Below, piece after piece: positions 17,084 to 26,598 of a stretch of DNA of 60,009 bases. Source of the stretch: DASYHS01 sp035998295 (GTDB lineage Bacteria > Pseudomonadota > Alphaproteobacteria > Azospirillales > Azospirillaceae); contig NZ_DASYHS010000193.1 of the NCBI RefSeq assembly GCF_035998295.1, forward strand, positions 1 to 60,009, written 5' to 3'. How positions within the stretch are numbered: position 1 is the stretch's first letter; every line of letters begins with the position of its first letter. A model generated the notes under the pieces. It searched no databases, was not told where the DNA came from, and saw only the letters and a program-made list of their open reading frames with translations. Both the position numbers and the translations under genes were made by a program.

Positions 17084-17902
17084 ATGTCCGGACTGTCCGG
17101 CAAGACCCTGTTCATCACCGGCGGCTCGCGCGGGATCGGGCTCGCGATCGCGTTGCGGGCCGCGCGCGACGGCGCCAACGTCGCGATCGCCGCCAAGACC
17201 GCGGAACCCCATCCCAAGCTGCCGGGGACGATTCACAGCGCCGCCGCGCAGATCGAGGCGGCGGGCGGCCGCGCCCTTGCGCTGATGGCCGACATCCGCG
17301 ACGAGGCCCAGGTCGAGGCCGCGGTCGCGCGCACCGTCGAGACGTTCGGCGGCATCGACGTGCTGGTCAACAACGCGAGCGCGATCAGCCTGACCGGCAC
17401 CCTCGACACGCCGATGAAGCGCTTCGACCTGATGATGTCGGTCAACACCCGCGGGACCTTCGCCTGCACCCGGGCCTGCATCCCGCATCTGCGCCGGGCC
17501 GATAACCCGCATGTCCTGATGCTGTCGCCGCCGCTCAACCTCGACCCGAAATGGTTCGCGGGCCACACCGCCTACACGATCGCCAAGTACGGCATGAGCC
17601 TGTGCGTGCTCGGCATGAGCGCCGAGTTCGCGGGAGACGGCATCGCGGTCAACGCGCTGTGGCCGCGCACGCTGATCGCGACGGCCGCCCTCGCGATGAT
17701 CCCGGGCGTGCGGCCGGAGCTCGGGCGCAAGCCCGAGATCGTCGCCGACGCGGCGCATGCCGTGCTGGTTCGCGACAGCCGGAGTTGCACCGGCAACTTC
17801 TTCATCGACGACGAGGTGCTCGCGAGCGAGGGGGTGGGCGACCTGGAGCGCTACGCCGTGGCGCCCGGGGCGAAGCTCCTGCCGGACCTGTTCCTGGACT
17901 GA
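17084..17902 (+). CDS. Short-chain dehydrogenase/reductase (HSDL2-like)
   Basis: The protein has 272 residues. The cofactor motif is TGGSRGIG, the structural motif NNAS, and the catalytic Tyr-x3-Lys is YTIAK. The segment AAKTAEPHPKLPGTIHSAA and the later LMLSPPLNLDPKW are characteristic of the hydroxysteroid dehydrogenase-like 2 (HSDL2) subgroup, which is linked to lipid metabolism. AGGAGGAG precedes the ATG. It follows the crotonase-family gene and probably shares its transcript. The last 52 bases overlap the 3' end of the convergent GH17 gene. Confidence 0.9.
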   Translation: MSGLSGKTLFITGGSRGIGLAIALRAARDGANVAIAAKTAEPHPKLPGTIHSAAAQIEAAGGRALALMADIRDEAQVEAAVARTVETFGGIDVLVNNASAISLTGTLDTPMKRFDLMMSVNTRGTFACTRACIPHLRRADNPHVLMLSPPLNLDPKWFAGHTAYTIAKYGMSLCVLGMSAEFAGDGIAVNALWPRTLIATAALAMIPGVRPELGRKPEIVADAAHAVLVRDSRSCTGNFFIDDEVLASEGVGDLERYAVAPGAKLLPDLFLD

Positions 17903-19485
17903 AGGGGGGCGGCGGCCGCCCACGGCACGGCGAGGACGGCCAGCAGGACGGCCCAGGTCACCGCCTCGCGGTTGACCCACCCCTCGGCCACGACGATCGC
18001 GACCGCCCCGGCCGCGAGCAGGATGGCGGCCGCCGTCGCCGTCCGCGACGATGCCGGGAACACCGCGAACGGATGCGGCATGCCCCGGCCCATCCTGGCG
18101 AGGCCGAGCAGGAGCAGCCCGATCGCCGGCCCGGCGATGTCGGGGACGAGGAAGTCGCGGTACCGCCCGTCGGCGACCAGCAGCCCGGTCTGCGCCAAGG
18201 CCGACAGCGTCAGCAGCGCCACGGCCGCCCCGCCGAACCGGCCGAGCCGGCCGGCACCACCGAACCGGTCGAATTGGCCGGCGCCGCCGGCGAGCGCGTC
18301 CGCGAAGCTGCGCAGGATCGCCGCCGCCACGATGGCGTGGACGACGACGAGCGCCCAGGCCCGAAGCGTCTCGAACGGGTAGTAGGTCTCGCCCGCGGCG
18401 ACGTGCACGGCCCAGACCAGCCCGCCGGCCAGCCCCTGGGCGAGGACCGCGGCCGCCAGGAACCCCGCCGCGCCGAGCGGGCGGCGCCTCGCCGCCAGCG
18501 CCGCGCCCGCCACGCCTAGCGCGATCGCCGCGGCGGCGTGCCAGCGCCAGAGCGGGTCGGCCACGACCGGCCCCGACAGCGAGAACTTGCGTTCCCGCTC
18601 GGCGGAGAACAGGCCCCAGTTGGCGCCGACCGTCCCCTCGTTGAGGGACTTCCAGGGCTGGTCGAACGCCTCGATCAGGTTGTAGTCGAACCCCTCGCGC
18701 TCGGCGAGCCGGACCACCAGGTTGATGAAGCGCGCCTTCTCGACCAGCCCGGTCTCGGCCGGGCCGCGCGTCCGCCCTGCCGTCGGCCAGCCGATCTCCC
18801 CGATCAGGATCGGCTTGCCCGGGAAGCGCTCGCGGATCGCGGCATGGGCCTCCAGGATGCGGTGCTCGGCCCCGTCGACCGCGACCGGGTCGTCCTCCCA
18901 GTACGGCAGGATGTGGATCACGATGAAGTCGACATGCTCCGCCACCTCCGGATGGCGCAGCCAGAACTCCCAGACGTCCGCGTAGCCGACCGGCTGGTCG
19001 ATCTCGGCGCGCACGCGCCCGATCAGGTCGATGAGCTGCGCGGGCGTGCGGGTCCCGCGCAGCAGCACCTCGTTGCCGACGATCACGCGCCGGATCACGT
19101 CCGGATAGTCCTTCGCCGCCCGGATCAGCGCCGCGACCTCGGCCTCGTTGATCTCGGGATCCGAATCGATCCAGGCGCCCTGCAGCACCTCGATGCCGAG
19201 CTCGCGCGCGATCGGCGGCACCGCCTCCAGCCCTTCGCGCGAGGTATAGGTGCGCACGCCCCGCACCTCGGAGGACAGGAGGCGGAGGTCGTCGGCGATC
19301 TCGGCCCGGGTCGCGAAGACGCCGGTCAGCGGGCTTTGCCCCTCGCGGAACGGCGCGAAGGAAACGCTGGGCAGCTTGCCGCCGGGCAGCGGCTCGAGGT
19401 CGACTGGACGGTTGGGCCAGGCCCAGGCCGCGTAGGCGGCCAGCGACACCAGCAGCAGGATGATCGAACGGAGGATGAGGCGCAT
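17851..19485 (-). CDS. Membrane-anchored glycoside hydrolase family 17-like protein (beta-glucan enzyme)
   Basis: This 544-residue protein has an N-terminal membrane anchor (about residues 3-22). A GH17-type TIM barrel covers roughly 40-310, with putative acid/base Glu139 (GNEV) and nucleophile Glu230 (GEIGWPT). Several C-terminal membrane segments follow (about 330-530). Bacterial relatives are annotated as beta-(1-3)-glucosidases or glucan synthases, and some join or rearrange beta-glucans of the envelope. The frame is open upstream to 19770, but homology starts at the ATG at 19485. The C-terminal 17 codons overlap the SDR gene on the other strand. Confidence 0.85.
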   Translation of the reverse strand: MRLILRSIILLLVSLAAYAAWAWPNRPVDLEPLPGGKLPSVSFAPFREGQSPLTGVFATRAEIADDLRLLSSEVRGVRTYTSREGLEAVPPIARELGIEVLQGAWIDSDPEINEAEVAALIRAAKDYPDVIRRVIVGNEVLLRGTRTPAQLIDLIGRVRAEIDQPVGYADVWEFWLRHPEVAEHVDFIVIHILPYWEDDPVAVDGAEHRILEAHAAIRERFPGKPILIGEIGWPTAGRTRGPAETGLVEKARFINLVVRLAEREGFDYNLIEAFDQPWKSLNEGTVGANWGLFSAERERKFSLSGPVVADPLWRWHAAAAIALGVAGAALAARRRPLGAAGFLAAAVLAQGLAGGLVWAVHVAAGETYYPFETLRAWALVVVHAIVAAAILRSFADALAGGAGQFDRFGGAGRLGRFGGAAVALLTLSALAQTGLLVADGRYRDFLVPDIAGPAIGLLLLGLARMGRGMPHPFAVFPASSRTATAAAILLAAGAVAIVVAEGWVNREAVTWAVLLAVLAVPWAAAAPLQSRNRSGRSFAPGATA

Positions 19486-19841
19486 GGGCGGTGCTTGTAC
19501 ACCAGATCGGCCCTCATCCCAATGGCATCCCGGTCCTCGCCCGAACCGGCATCCCGGCCGGCGTTTCGACCGGATCGATCCCCGGTTGGACAATGTGGAC
19601 CCGCCCCGCTCCTCGCCCTGGAATGCGCCTGCGATTAAGGGTATTCTCCTTACGTGCAGTTCCCGTGGCGCGCATATGCCGAAAGTCGTCCTCGACAGTA
19701 TAGGCGCCGGTCTGGCATGGCGGTCGTTCGGCACGGCGCAACCCGAACGGACCGGTTCGGTCACGGCCATCCGGGAACGTCACTGAACCGCCAACGCAGA
19801 CAGTCGGTCGGAGAGAGAGAGCGGAGCGATGCCCGGCACTC
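19486..19841. promoter_or_regulatory. 356-base divergent intergenic region
   Basis: This lies between the GH17 gene and the GAF kinase gene, which diverge. No gene is supported. The stretch around 19630-19660 is AT-richer and could hold promoters for either side. GAGAGAGAGAGCGGAGCG at 19811-19828 is purine-rich and lies upstream of the kinase start region. Confidence 0.4.
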
Positions 19842-21218
19842 GTGAACGGGAGATGCGCCGTGCTGCGCGGTAAGGGCGCCGCCGGCCTTGCCGAGGCGCC
19901 GCCGGCGACCCGGGACGCTCCCGGCGCCCAGGCTCCGCAGGTTTCCGCCGCAGGCGACGTGCTGGCCGCGATCGTCGATGCGCAGGCCCGCTTCATAGCG
20001 GGTGCGCGCGACCATGCCGTTTTCGAGCCGTTGCTGTCCCATCTGCGCGCCCTCACGGGCAGCCAGCACGCTCTGGTCGGGGCGTATGACGACACCGGCG
20101 AGCTGCCGTACCTGCTGCTCGCCGCCGGCGATTCGGGTGCCGACTCGACCCGCCCGGCCGCGGCCGAGCTGGTGCCGGTTTTCGCGGCGGCGCTCGGCTC
20201 GGCCGAGCCCCTGCTGGTCAACGACGCCGCGATCGGCGGCCGGGCGCTGAGCCACCCTCCCATGGACCATCTGATGGCCCTTCGGCTGACCGGCGACGCG
20301 CGGCCGGGAATGCCGGTGGGCCTCCTGGTGCTGGCCAACCGCAGCGGCGGCTACGCGGGCTATGCGGGCAATGCGGGGACGGTGCCGCCGGCGGCGGCCC
20401 TCGATGCGGTCGGGCGCCTGATCGCCGCCTGCCGCAGCCGCGCCGCCGGCGCCCTGACCGAGGCGGAGACCGCCGCCGCGCTGACGCGGGCCGAACGGGC
20501 CGAACGGGCCAAGACCGCCTTCCTGTCGCGGATCAGCCGCGAGCTTCACGCGCCGCTGACCGCGGTCGTCGGCTTCGCCGACCTGATCGCGCAGGAGGCC
20601 GCGACGGCGAGCTGCCAGGACTTCGCCCGCGACATCAAGGAGGCCGGCGCGCTGATGCTCCGCTTCGTCTCCGACGTCGGCGAGGTGGCCCGCATCGAGA
20701 GCGGCGAGGTGCGGCTGCGGCCGGACTGGCACGACCCGATGGCGCTCGCGCGCGACGCGGCCGCGCAGACGGCGGAAGCCGCCGCCGCCGCGGGGGTCGA
20801 TCTGAACCTCCTGGCTTGCGAGCAGGGGCCGCTGCCGCGGCTGTGGGCCGACGGCCGCCTGCTGCGCCAGGCGCTGCTGAACCTGCTCTCCAACGCGGTG
20901 CGCTTCACGCCGACCGGCGGCCGCGTCGACATCGTCCTGCGGCAGATCGCGGGGATGGACCCCGACGACCCCCAGCTCGAGATCGAGGTCACGGACACCG
21001 GCGTGGGCATCGCCCGCGACCGGATCGACCACCTGTTCGAGCCGTTCCTCCACCTCGGTACGCGCGGCGGCAGCGAAGGGACCGGGCTCGGCCTGGCGCT
21101 CGCCCGGTCCTTCGTGACGTTGAACGGCGGGACGCTGACGCTCGACAGCGACCCCGGCGCCGGCACGACGGCCCGCATCCTGCTGCCGTTCGGCAGCACC
21201 GTCGCGGTCGAGGCCTGA
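19842..21218 (+). CDS. GAF-domain histidine kinase-like protein lacking the phosphoacceptor histidine
   Basis: This soluble protein of about 458 residues has a GAF-like domain (about 40-200, PVGLLVLANR), a HisKA-type dimerisation helix (about 225-290) and an ATPase domain with N box LLNLLSNAVRF, G1 DTGVGIA and G2 GTGLGLA. In the H box, where families read S-H-E-L-R-x-P, this protein reads S-R-E-L-H-A-P: Arg233 (CGC at 20538-20540) replaces the histidine. The ATP-binding motifs are intact. It may be a non-autophosphorylating regulator, or the nearby His could substitute. GTG at 19842 or 19860 could be the start. No receiver gene adjoins it. Confidence 0.85.
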   Translation: MNGRCAVLRGKGAAGLAEAPPATRDAPGAQAPQVSAAGDVLAAIVDAQARFIAGARDHAVFEPLLSHLRALTGSQHALVGAYDDTGELPYLLLAAGDSGADSTRPAAAELVPVFAAALGSAEPLLVNDAAIGGRALSHPPMDHLMALRLTGDARPGMPVGLLVLANRSGGYAGYAGNAGTVPPAAALDAVGRLIAACRSRAAGALTEAETAAALTRAERAERAKTAFLSRISRELHAPLTAVVGFADLIAQEAATASCQDFARDIKEAGALMLRFVSDVGEVARIESGEVRLRPDWHDPMALARDAAAQTAEAAAAAGVDLNLLACEQGPLPRLWADGRLLRQALLNLLSNAVRFTPTGGRVDIVLRQIAGMDPDDPQLEIEVTDTGVGIARDRIDHLFEPFLHLGTRGGSEGTGLGLALARSFVTLNGGTLTLDSDPGAGTTARILLPFGSTVAVEA

Positions 21219-21227
21219 GACGCCCGG

Positions 21228-21902
21228 TCAGCCGAGCCGGCGGTACAGCCCTCCCGCGATGCAGCCCAGCGTCGCCCAGAACACCGCCTGGACCGCGATC
21301 GCCAGGGCAGCGAACTCGGCGGCCAGCTCGGGCGGGGCGCTGCCGCCCATCGCCTCGGGCGCCGGCGCGCCGACGACATGCGGCAGCAGGGCCGCCGCGA
21401 GGCCGAGCGGGACCCGGAAGCGGTTGCGTCCGAAGACGATCAGCCATAACCCGACCGCGGCGCCGCCCGCAGCGAACAGCCACCAGGCCTGCCGGTCGGC
21501 CAGTTCCGCGGCCATGGTCCCGGGCAGTTCCGGCGGCAGCCCGGCGGCCGGCGCCAGGGCGAAGACCGCGAAACCGGCGAGGCCCCACAGCAGTCCCTGG
21601 CGCTCGTCGACATGGCGGCCCGACAGGGCGAAGCCCGCGACCAGCAGCAGGGCGAACCCGACCGCGGTCACGACGTTCGCGAGCAGCGTCGACACCAGCC
21701 GGTCGACGTCGCTCCCCGACAAGGTCCCGTCCCCGTCATGGGCGTGATCGCCGTCATGGGCATGGCCGTGGACCTCGCCCGCGGATTCGTACACTTCCGC
21801 CGCGAGGATCAGCGGGGTCGTCGTGAACGCCTGGAGGGCCGTGATCAGGACGCCGGCGGCCAGCCCGGCGGCCAGCGCCGCCAGGAGCACGCGTCTCATC
21901 AT
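21228..21902 (-). CDS. cbtA: Cobalt transporter subunit CbtA
   Basis: This 224-residue membrane protein has several hydrophobic segments and a periplasm-facing His/Asp-rich loop (HGHAHDGDHAHDG) suited to metal binding. CbtA and CbtB form a predicted cobalt uptake system found only with B12 synthesis or use. It lies 10 bases downstream of cbtB and under the cobalamin riboswitch, which fits repression of cobalt import when B12 is plentiful. Confidence 0.9.
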   Translation of the reverse strand: MMRRVLLAALAAGLAAGVLITALQAFTTTPLILAAEVYESAGEVHGHAHDGDHAHDGDGTLSGSDVDRLVSTLLANVVTAVGFALLLVAGFALSGRHVDERQGLLWGLAGFAVFALAPAAGLPPELPGTMAAELADRQAWWLFAAGGAAVGLWLIVFGRNRFRVPLGLAAALLPHVVGAPAPEAMGGSAPPELAAEFAALAIAVQAVFWATLGCIAGGLYRRLG

Positions 21903-21912
21903 GTCGCCGCCC

Positions 21913-22095
21913 TCAGTGGCAGGGGAAGGCGAACGCGTGGCGGGCGTCGTGCGCGACGTCGTGGAGGGTCGCCGACCCGGCGAAGCCGGCGCCGAAGATC
22001 AGGAAGGTCCCCAGCAGGATCGCGAGCACGGCCGGCGCGGCGGCTTCGGCGCGCGTGCCGGTCGAGGGGGCGGAAACTTTTGCATTCGAAGTCAT
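21913..22095 (-). CDS. cbtB: Cobalt transporter subunit CbtB
   Basis: This 60-residue protein has one membrane segment (AVLAILLGTFLIFGAGFAG) and the CbtB C-terminal histidine motif (TLHDVAHDARHAFAFPCH) that probably binds cobalt. The start is the ATG at 22095 because the frame upstream lies inside the riboswitch. It is the first gene of the riboswitch-controlled cbtBA operon. Confidence 0.92.
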   Translation of the reverse strand: MTSNAKVSAPSTGTRAEAAAPAVLAILLGTFLIFGAGFAGSATLHDVAHDARHAFAFPCH

Positions 22096-22134
22096 GTCGA
22101 TTTTCCTTCTGCCGTCACACCCGACGGGTTGGAT

Positions 22135-22335
22135 CACACGGGCGATGGCAGGTTTCCTGGCTCGCGGGTCGTCGCCTCGTGGCCCGTACCTTCCCGACGG
22201 ACGACGTCCGTCGGTGGCATCGGGCCGGCTCTCCGCTCACAGTTGCGGGGGCAGCCGCGGATTTGGTCCCTCGTCTTGGTCGACCGCACCGCGTTCCCTA
22301 TTACCCCCCGGCGGCTTGGCCTCCGGGGGCACCAT
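22135..22335 (-). ncRNA. Cobalamin (B12) riboswitch
   Basis: Read on the minus strand, this leader contains the B12 box AGCCAGGAAACCTGCC (22147-22162). Upstream of it is the conserved core GCCCCCGCAACTGT followed by GAGCGGAGAGCC (about 22228-22255). Both are diagnostic of the cobalamin riboswitch and lie in the right order and spacing. The 3' end is about 40 bases before the cbtB start, so B12 binding should repress the cobalt transporter genes, either at transcription or at ribosome access. The exact ends are approximate. Confidence 0.93.
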
Positions 22336-22378
22336 CGCCGCCGAGTGTGGCACCGCCGCCCTTCGCGCGCAAGAGTGG

Positions 22379-22426
22379 CCGCGCGCCTTCGCGCGCTCCG
22401 ATGACCGCGCGCCTTCGCGCGCTCCG
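22379..22426. repeat. Tandem duplication of a 22-base hairpin unit downstream of scfR
   Basis: Two identical 22-base copies (22379-22400 and 22405-22426; period 26) each fold into a GCGCGC-CTTC-GCGCGC-type hairpin. They begin 3 bases beyond the scfR stop on its downstream side and end before the cobalamin riboswitch, so they probably separate the two transcripts. Confidence 0.85.
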
Positions 22427-22429
22427 CTC

Positions 22430-23872
22430 TCAACGCTCGATGCCGGGGGCGAAGCCGTAGGTGCTGATGCCGCGCAGGTTCTCGTCGATCGCGAGGCGCT
22501 GGTTGAGCGGCGGGAACGCCCGCTGCCCGCAGTCCGGCCGCGGGCACAGCCGGCAGTTGACCCCGATCGGGGTCGCGGCCTCGACGTTGTCGAGGTCGAC
22601 CCCGTCGGCATAGACGAGCTGGCCCGCATGGGCGACGTCGCAGCCGAGCGCCAGGGCGAACTGCTGGGGCGGGCTGCGGAAGCCGAACCCGGTCTTGGTG
22701 ACGGTGCGCGCGATGCTGAACCAGGCCGTGCCGTCGGGCATGCGCGCGAGCTGGGTCCCGATCACGCCCGGCGTGCGGAAGGCGTCGTGGACGTTCCAGC
22801 GCGGGCAAGCACCGCCGAAGCGGGCGAAATGCAGGCCGCCCGGCGAGAAGCGCTTGGAGACGTTGCCGGCGTTGTCGACCCGGATAAGGAAAAACGGCAC
22901 CCCCTTCGCCCCCGGCCGCTGCAAGGTGGTCAGCCGGTGGCACACCTGCTCGAAGCTGACGTCGAAGCGGCGCTCCAGGATCTCCAGGTCGTGGCGCAGT
23001 GCGCGCGCGGCCTCGAAGAACCGCTGGTAGGGCATCACGACCGCGCCGCCGAAATAGTTGGCGAGCCCGATCCGGGCGAGCCGCCTGCCCTCGTCGTTCG
23101 ACAGCTTGGCCCGGCCGATGATCCGGTCGATCAGGTCGCGGTGCTGCAGCAGGGCCGTCATCACGGCGAGCTGGAACGTCCGGCCGGACCCGGACAGCAT
23201 CTCCGACAGCAGGATGCGCCGGCTGTGCCGGTCGAAGCGGCGCAGGCTGTAGCCCATCACCTCCGAAGGCATCGTCCTCACCCGGACGTTCGCCTCGTGG
23301 CCGAGATAGTCGGTCAGCGCGCGCTGCAGGTCGCCGTTCTGGAGGTCGAGCCCGTCCAGCAGCGCCTCCGCCGCCTCCTCCAGTTCGGGGAAGTGGTTGC
23401 CCTCGGCGTGGAAGAAGTCCCCCACCTCCTCCACCGGGAAACCCGTCGTGGTCACGAGCTGGAGCTTGTCGCGGTCCGCCACCTTCTCGGCCAGGACCTG
23501 GATGTCCTCGCGCGTCTCGCGATAGGCCTGGTACAACGTGACCACCGCCTGCGCCAATGTCGGGTTGACCGAGGCGAGCTCGCGCAGGTCCTGGCGGCCC
23601 AGCTCCGAGGCGGCGAACAGCGGGTCGGCGAAGATCTCCTTGAGGCTCGCCAGCAGGCGCGTCTCCTCGTCCTCCGCGAAGGCCTGGAGATCGACGTCGA
23701 AGGTCTGGCCGAGCTTGAGGAGCAGCGGGACCGTGACCGGGCGCTGGTTGTGCTCGATCAGGTTCAGGTAGCTGGCCGAGATCCCCAGCATCTCCGCCAT
23801 CTGCACCTGGGTCAGCCCGCTGTCCCGGCGCAGGCGGCGCACCTTGTGCCCGAGCATGGCCTTCTTGTCCAC
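22430..23872 (-). CDS. XRE-family regulator of the ScfR/RamB type (HTH plus ImmA/IrrE-like domain)
   Basis: The protein has 480 residues. The N-terminal HTH (about residues 8-62) includes LTQVQMAEMLGISASYLNLIE. A central ImmA/IrrE-like helical region follows, then a C-terminal domain with a Cys cluster (CRLCPRPDCGQRAF) typical of short-chain fatty acyl-CoA regulators (ScfR, RamB, MccR). In corynebacteria and rhodobacters such proteins control the glyoxylate shunt, propionate or methylcitrate genes. Here it diverges from aceA, so control of isocitrate lyase is likely. The start is GTG at 23872 or ATG at 23857. Confidence 0.9.
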   Translation of the reverse strand: MDKKAMLGHKVRRLRRDSGLTQVQMAEMLGISASYLNLIEHNQRPVTVPLLLKLGQTFDVDLQAFAEDEETRLLASLKEIFADPLFAASELGRQDLRELASVNPTLAQAVVTLYQAYRETREDIQVLAEKVADRDKLQLVTTTGFPVEEVGDFFHAEGNHFPELEEAAEALLDGLDLQNGDLQRALTDYLGHEANVRVRTMPSEVMGYSLRRFDRHSRRILLSEMLSGSGRTFQLAVMTALLQHRDLIDRIIGRAKLSNDEGRRLARIGLANYFGGAVVMPYQRFFEAARALRHDLEILERRFDVSFEQVCHRLTTLQRPGAKGVPFFLIRVDNAGNVSKRFSPGGLHFARFGGACPRWNVHDAFRTPGVIGTQLARMPDGTAWFSIARTVTKTGFGFRSPPQQFALALGCDVAHAGQLVYADGVDLDNVEAATPIGVNCRLCPRPDCGQRAFPPLNQRLAIDENLRGISTYGFAPGIER

Positions 23873-23916
23873 CGGACCCCGCCCGCCGAAGCTGTAATTG
23901 TCTCACCTCCAGATAA

Positions 23917-23978
23917 TTTACAAAATTTACCGATTTACAACAAGCCCCCTTGGTCGCATTACCAAATTACCACTTTAC
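23917..23978. promoter_or_regulatory. Array of six (A/T)TTAC repeats between scfR and aceA, putative operators
   Basis: TTTAC occurs at 23917, 23926 and 23934. ATTAC, ATTAC and TTTAC occur at 23958, 23966 and 23974. Within each group of three the spacing is 8-9 bases, and the two groups are separated by 20 bases. This AT-rich block stands out in otherwise GC-rich DNA and lies in the divergent promoter region. Direct repeats of this kind are plausible binding sites for the ScfR/RamB-like regulator encoded alongside. Binding itself is inferred. Confidence 0.6.
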
Positions 23979-24081
23979 AGTCATGACCTTGTTGTTCGTT
24001 GCGCGTTGAAGTCGTAGCTGTGAAGCGATGCTGCGGTGCACCCGCGGCGGACGGATATGAGTAGCGAAGGGAATTGGGGTC

Positions 24082-25359
<1,278 letters not shown>

Positions 25360-25397
25360 TCGACCGGCGGGCCGGTCGCATGATGCAGGAGGACATC

Positions 25398-25592
25398 ATG
25401 GAAAAGTGCAATCGCTACTGGGTCGTCGGCGGAGAGTACCGGGACACCCGCTTCGAGGAGCTGTGCGACGGCACCAGCGAACTCTTCGGCCCCTACGCCA
25501 GCTACGAGACGGCGCGGGCCCGCTGGCAGGCCGCCGCCGAGGCGACGCGCTGCAACGCCCACATGCGCTACACGATCGCGCGCGAAGGCTGA
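25398..25592 (+). CDS. Small DUF4170-family protein downstream of aceA
   Basis: This 64-residue soluble protein has a family-like pattern (RYWVVGGEYRDTRFEEL, GPYASYETARARWQAAA, NAHMRYTI). The ATG at 25398 has AGGAGGA upstream. It lies 38 bases after aceA and before a strong hairpin, so it is probably in the aceA transcript. The function of the family is unknown. Confidence 0.8.
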   Translation: MEKCNRYWVVGGEYRDTRFEELCDGTSELFGPYASYETARARWQAAAEATRCNAHMRYTIAREG

Positions 25593-25613
25593 CGCACGCG
25601 ATCCGTCCGACGG

Positions 25614-25648
25614 GACGGCGGCCGCCTCTCCGCGGGGCGGCCGCCGTC
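25614..25648 (+). terminator. Perfect 13-bp hairpin after aceA-DUF4170
   Basis: Arms 25614-25626 and 25636-25648 are perfectly complementary around a 9-base loop. No strong T-run follows, but the position between convergent genes suggests a terminator. Confidence 0.65.
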
Positions 25649-25683
25649 ATCGTCCGCAAGCATCGTCCAGGTGCAAGGGCCGT

Positions 25684-26037
25684 TCAGGTATAGGGCCTGC
25701 CGTCGATCGCGCGCAGGAACCCCTTGATGGAGCGGTACAGGAACCAGATGCCGGCCGCGATCAGGACGAGCCAGCCGACCACGACGAGCGTGAGGACGCC
25801 CCCCACCAGTCCGAGCACCAGCCCGATCCAGAATATCTTGATCTGGTTGGCGAAATGGCTCTCGTAGACCGTTCCCGCGGCATCCCCCTTCTTGATGTGC
25901 GCGATGATCACGCCGATGATGGACGTGAACCCGCTCACGAGCGACAGGAAGTACAAGCCGTACACGACCAGCGAAACCGTCCTCAGGTTCCTTTGCGTTT
26001 GCGACATCGCGCCTGAAGAAACATCCTGCACCGGCAC
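25684..26037 (-). CDS. DUF4870-like small membrane protein
   Basis: This 117-residue protein has about three hydrophobic segments (VSLVVYGLYFLSLVSGF, IIGVIIAHI, and a long one from IFWIGLVLGLVGG onward). The central ESHFANQIKIFWIG resembles the conserved ESHF-x-Q-I-x-TFW of DUF4870-type membrane proteins. The GTG at 26037 has AGGGAG 5 bases upstream; ATG at 26007 is an alternative. The function is unknown. It stands alone between convergent and divergent neighbours. Confidence 0.8.
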   Translation of the reverse strand: MPVQDVSSGAMSQTQRNLRTVSLVVYGLYFLSLVSGFTSIIGVIIAHIKKGDAAGTVYESHFANQIKIFWIGLVLGLVGGVLTLVVVGWLVLIAAGIWFLYRSIKGFLRAIDGRPYT

Positions 26038-26598
26038 TTCTCCCTATCCTTCTCGAAATCCGTCACGGACGGTGGCGCCGCCACCATGGGCTCGGGAAAC
26101 TTGATTTTTCGATAATCCCCGCATGTCCCGCCGCATTACCCGCCGGCGGCCCGGCCTCTCGGCAGAGTTGCGCTCCTTGCGGGTCCGGCATGCATCCAGT
26201 CATGTGCCCCGACCGGTCAAATCGCCGCAAGTCCAGGCGGACGCGGCAACATGCCTCCGTCCCCGCCCGGCGGCCGCCGGGCAATGCGCCCGCGGCCGGA
26301 TCGACACCGTCGCTGCACTGCGAAAAGGTGCGGATTTAGGCATTGACTTGCAGGCGGAAAGCCGCCACTTAACCTTACGCATCAGATAGCCCATGGCGCT
26401 TCGAGCGCTCCGGCCGCGGCGTGTTCGATCCCCGGACTGCCGCGCTTGGTTTCTGCACCTTCGGCTCTGCCGCGTCCCCGCCCCGGGGCGTGGCGTCGTG
26501 TGCCTCGTGCACGCGCGCCGGTGCTGGCGCCATGCAGTCCGACGGGTGGCCGGCAACGCCGGCACGAGGAGTTTCAACAGGGAAGGAGAACAGACCAG
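26038..26598. promoter_or_regulatory. 561-base intergenic region upstream of the DJ-1-like gene
   Basis: No supported gene is present; short frames here have no good ribosome sites. A perfect 16-base palindrome lies at 26266-26281. TTGACT near 26344, followed about 20 bases on by TTAACC with a GGCGG/CCGCC inverted repeat between, is the best promoter-like element for the gene starting at 26599. AAGGAGA at 26583-26589 is that gene's ribosome site. Confidence 0.45.

Noticed and set aside
22379..22426. Repeats considered as the start of a CRISPR array
   Set aside because: Only two copies with a 4-base spacer, each self-complementary; no spacers and no cas genes.
26123..26389. Possible 88-codon gene in the large gap before the DJ-1-like gene
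   Set aside because: No ribosome-binding site, Arg-rich composition and overlap with palindromic DNA; more likely non-coding.
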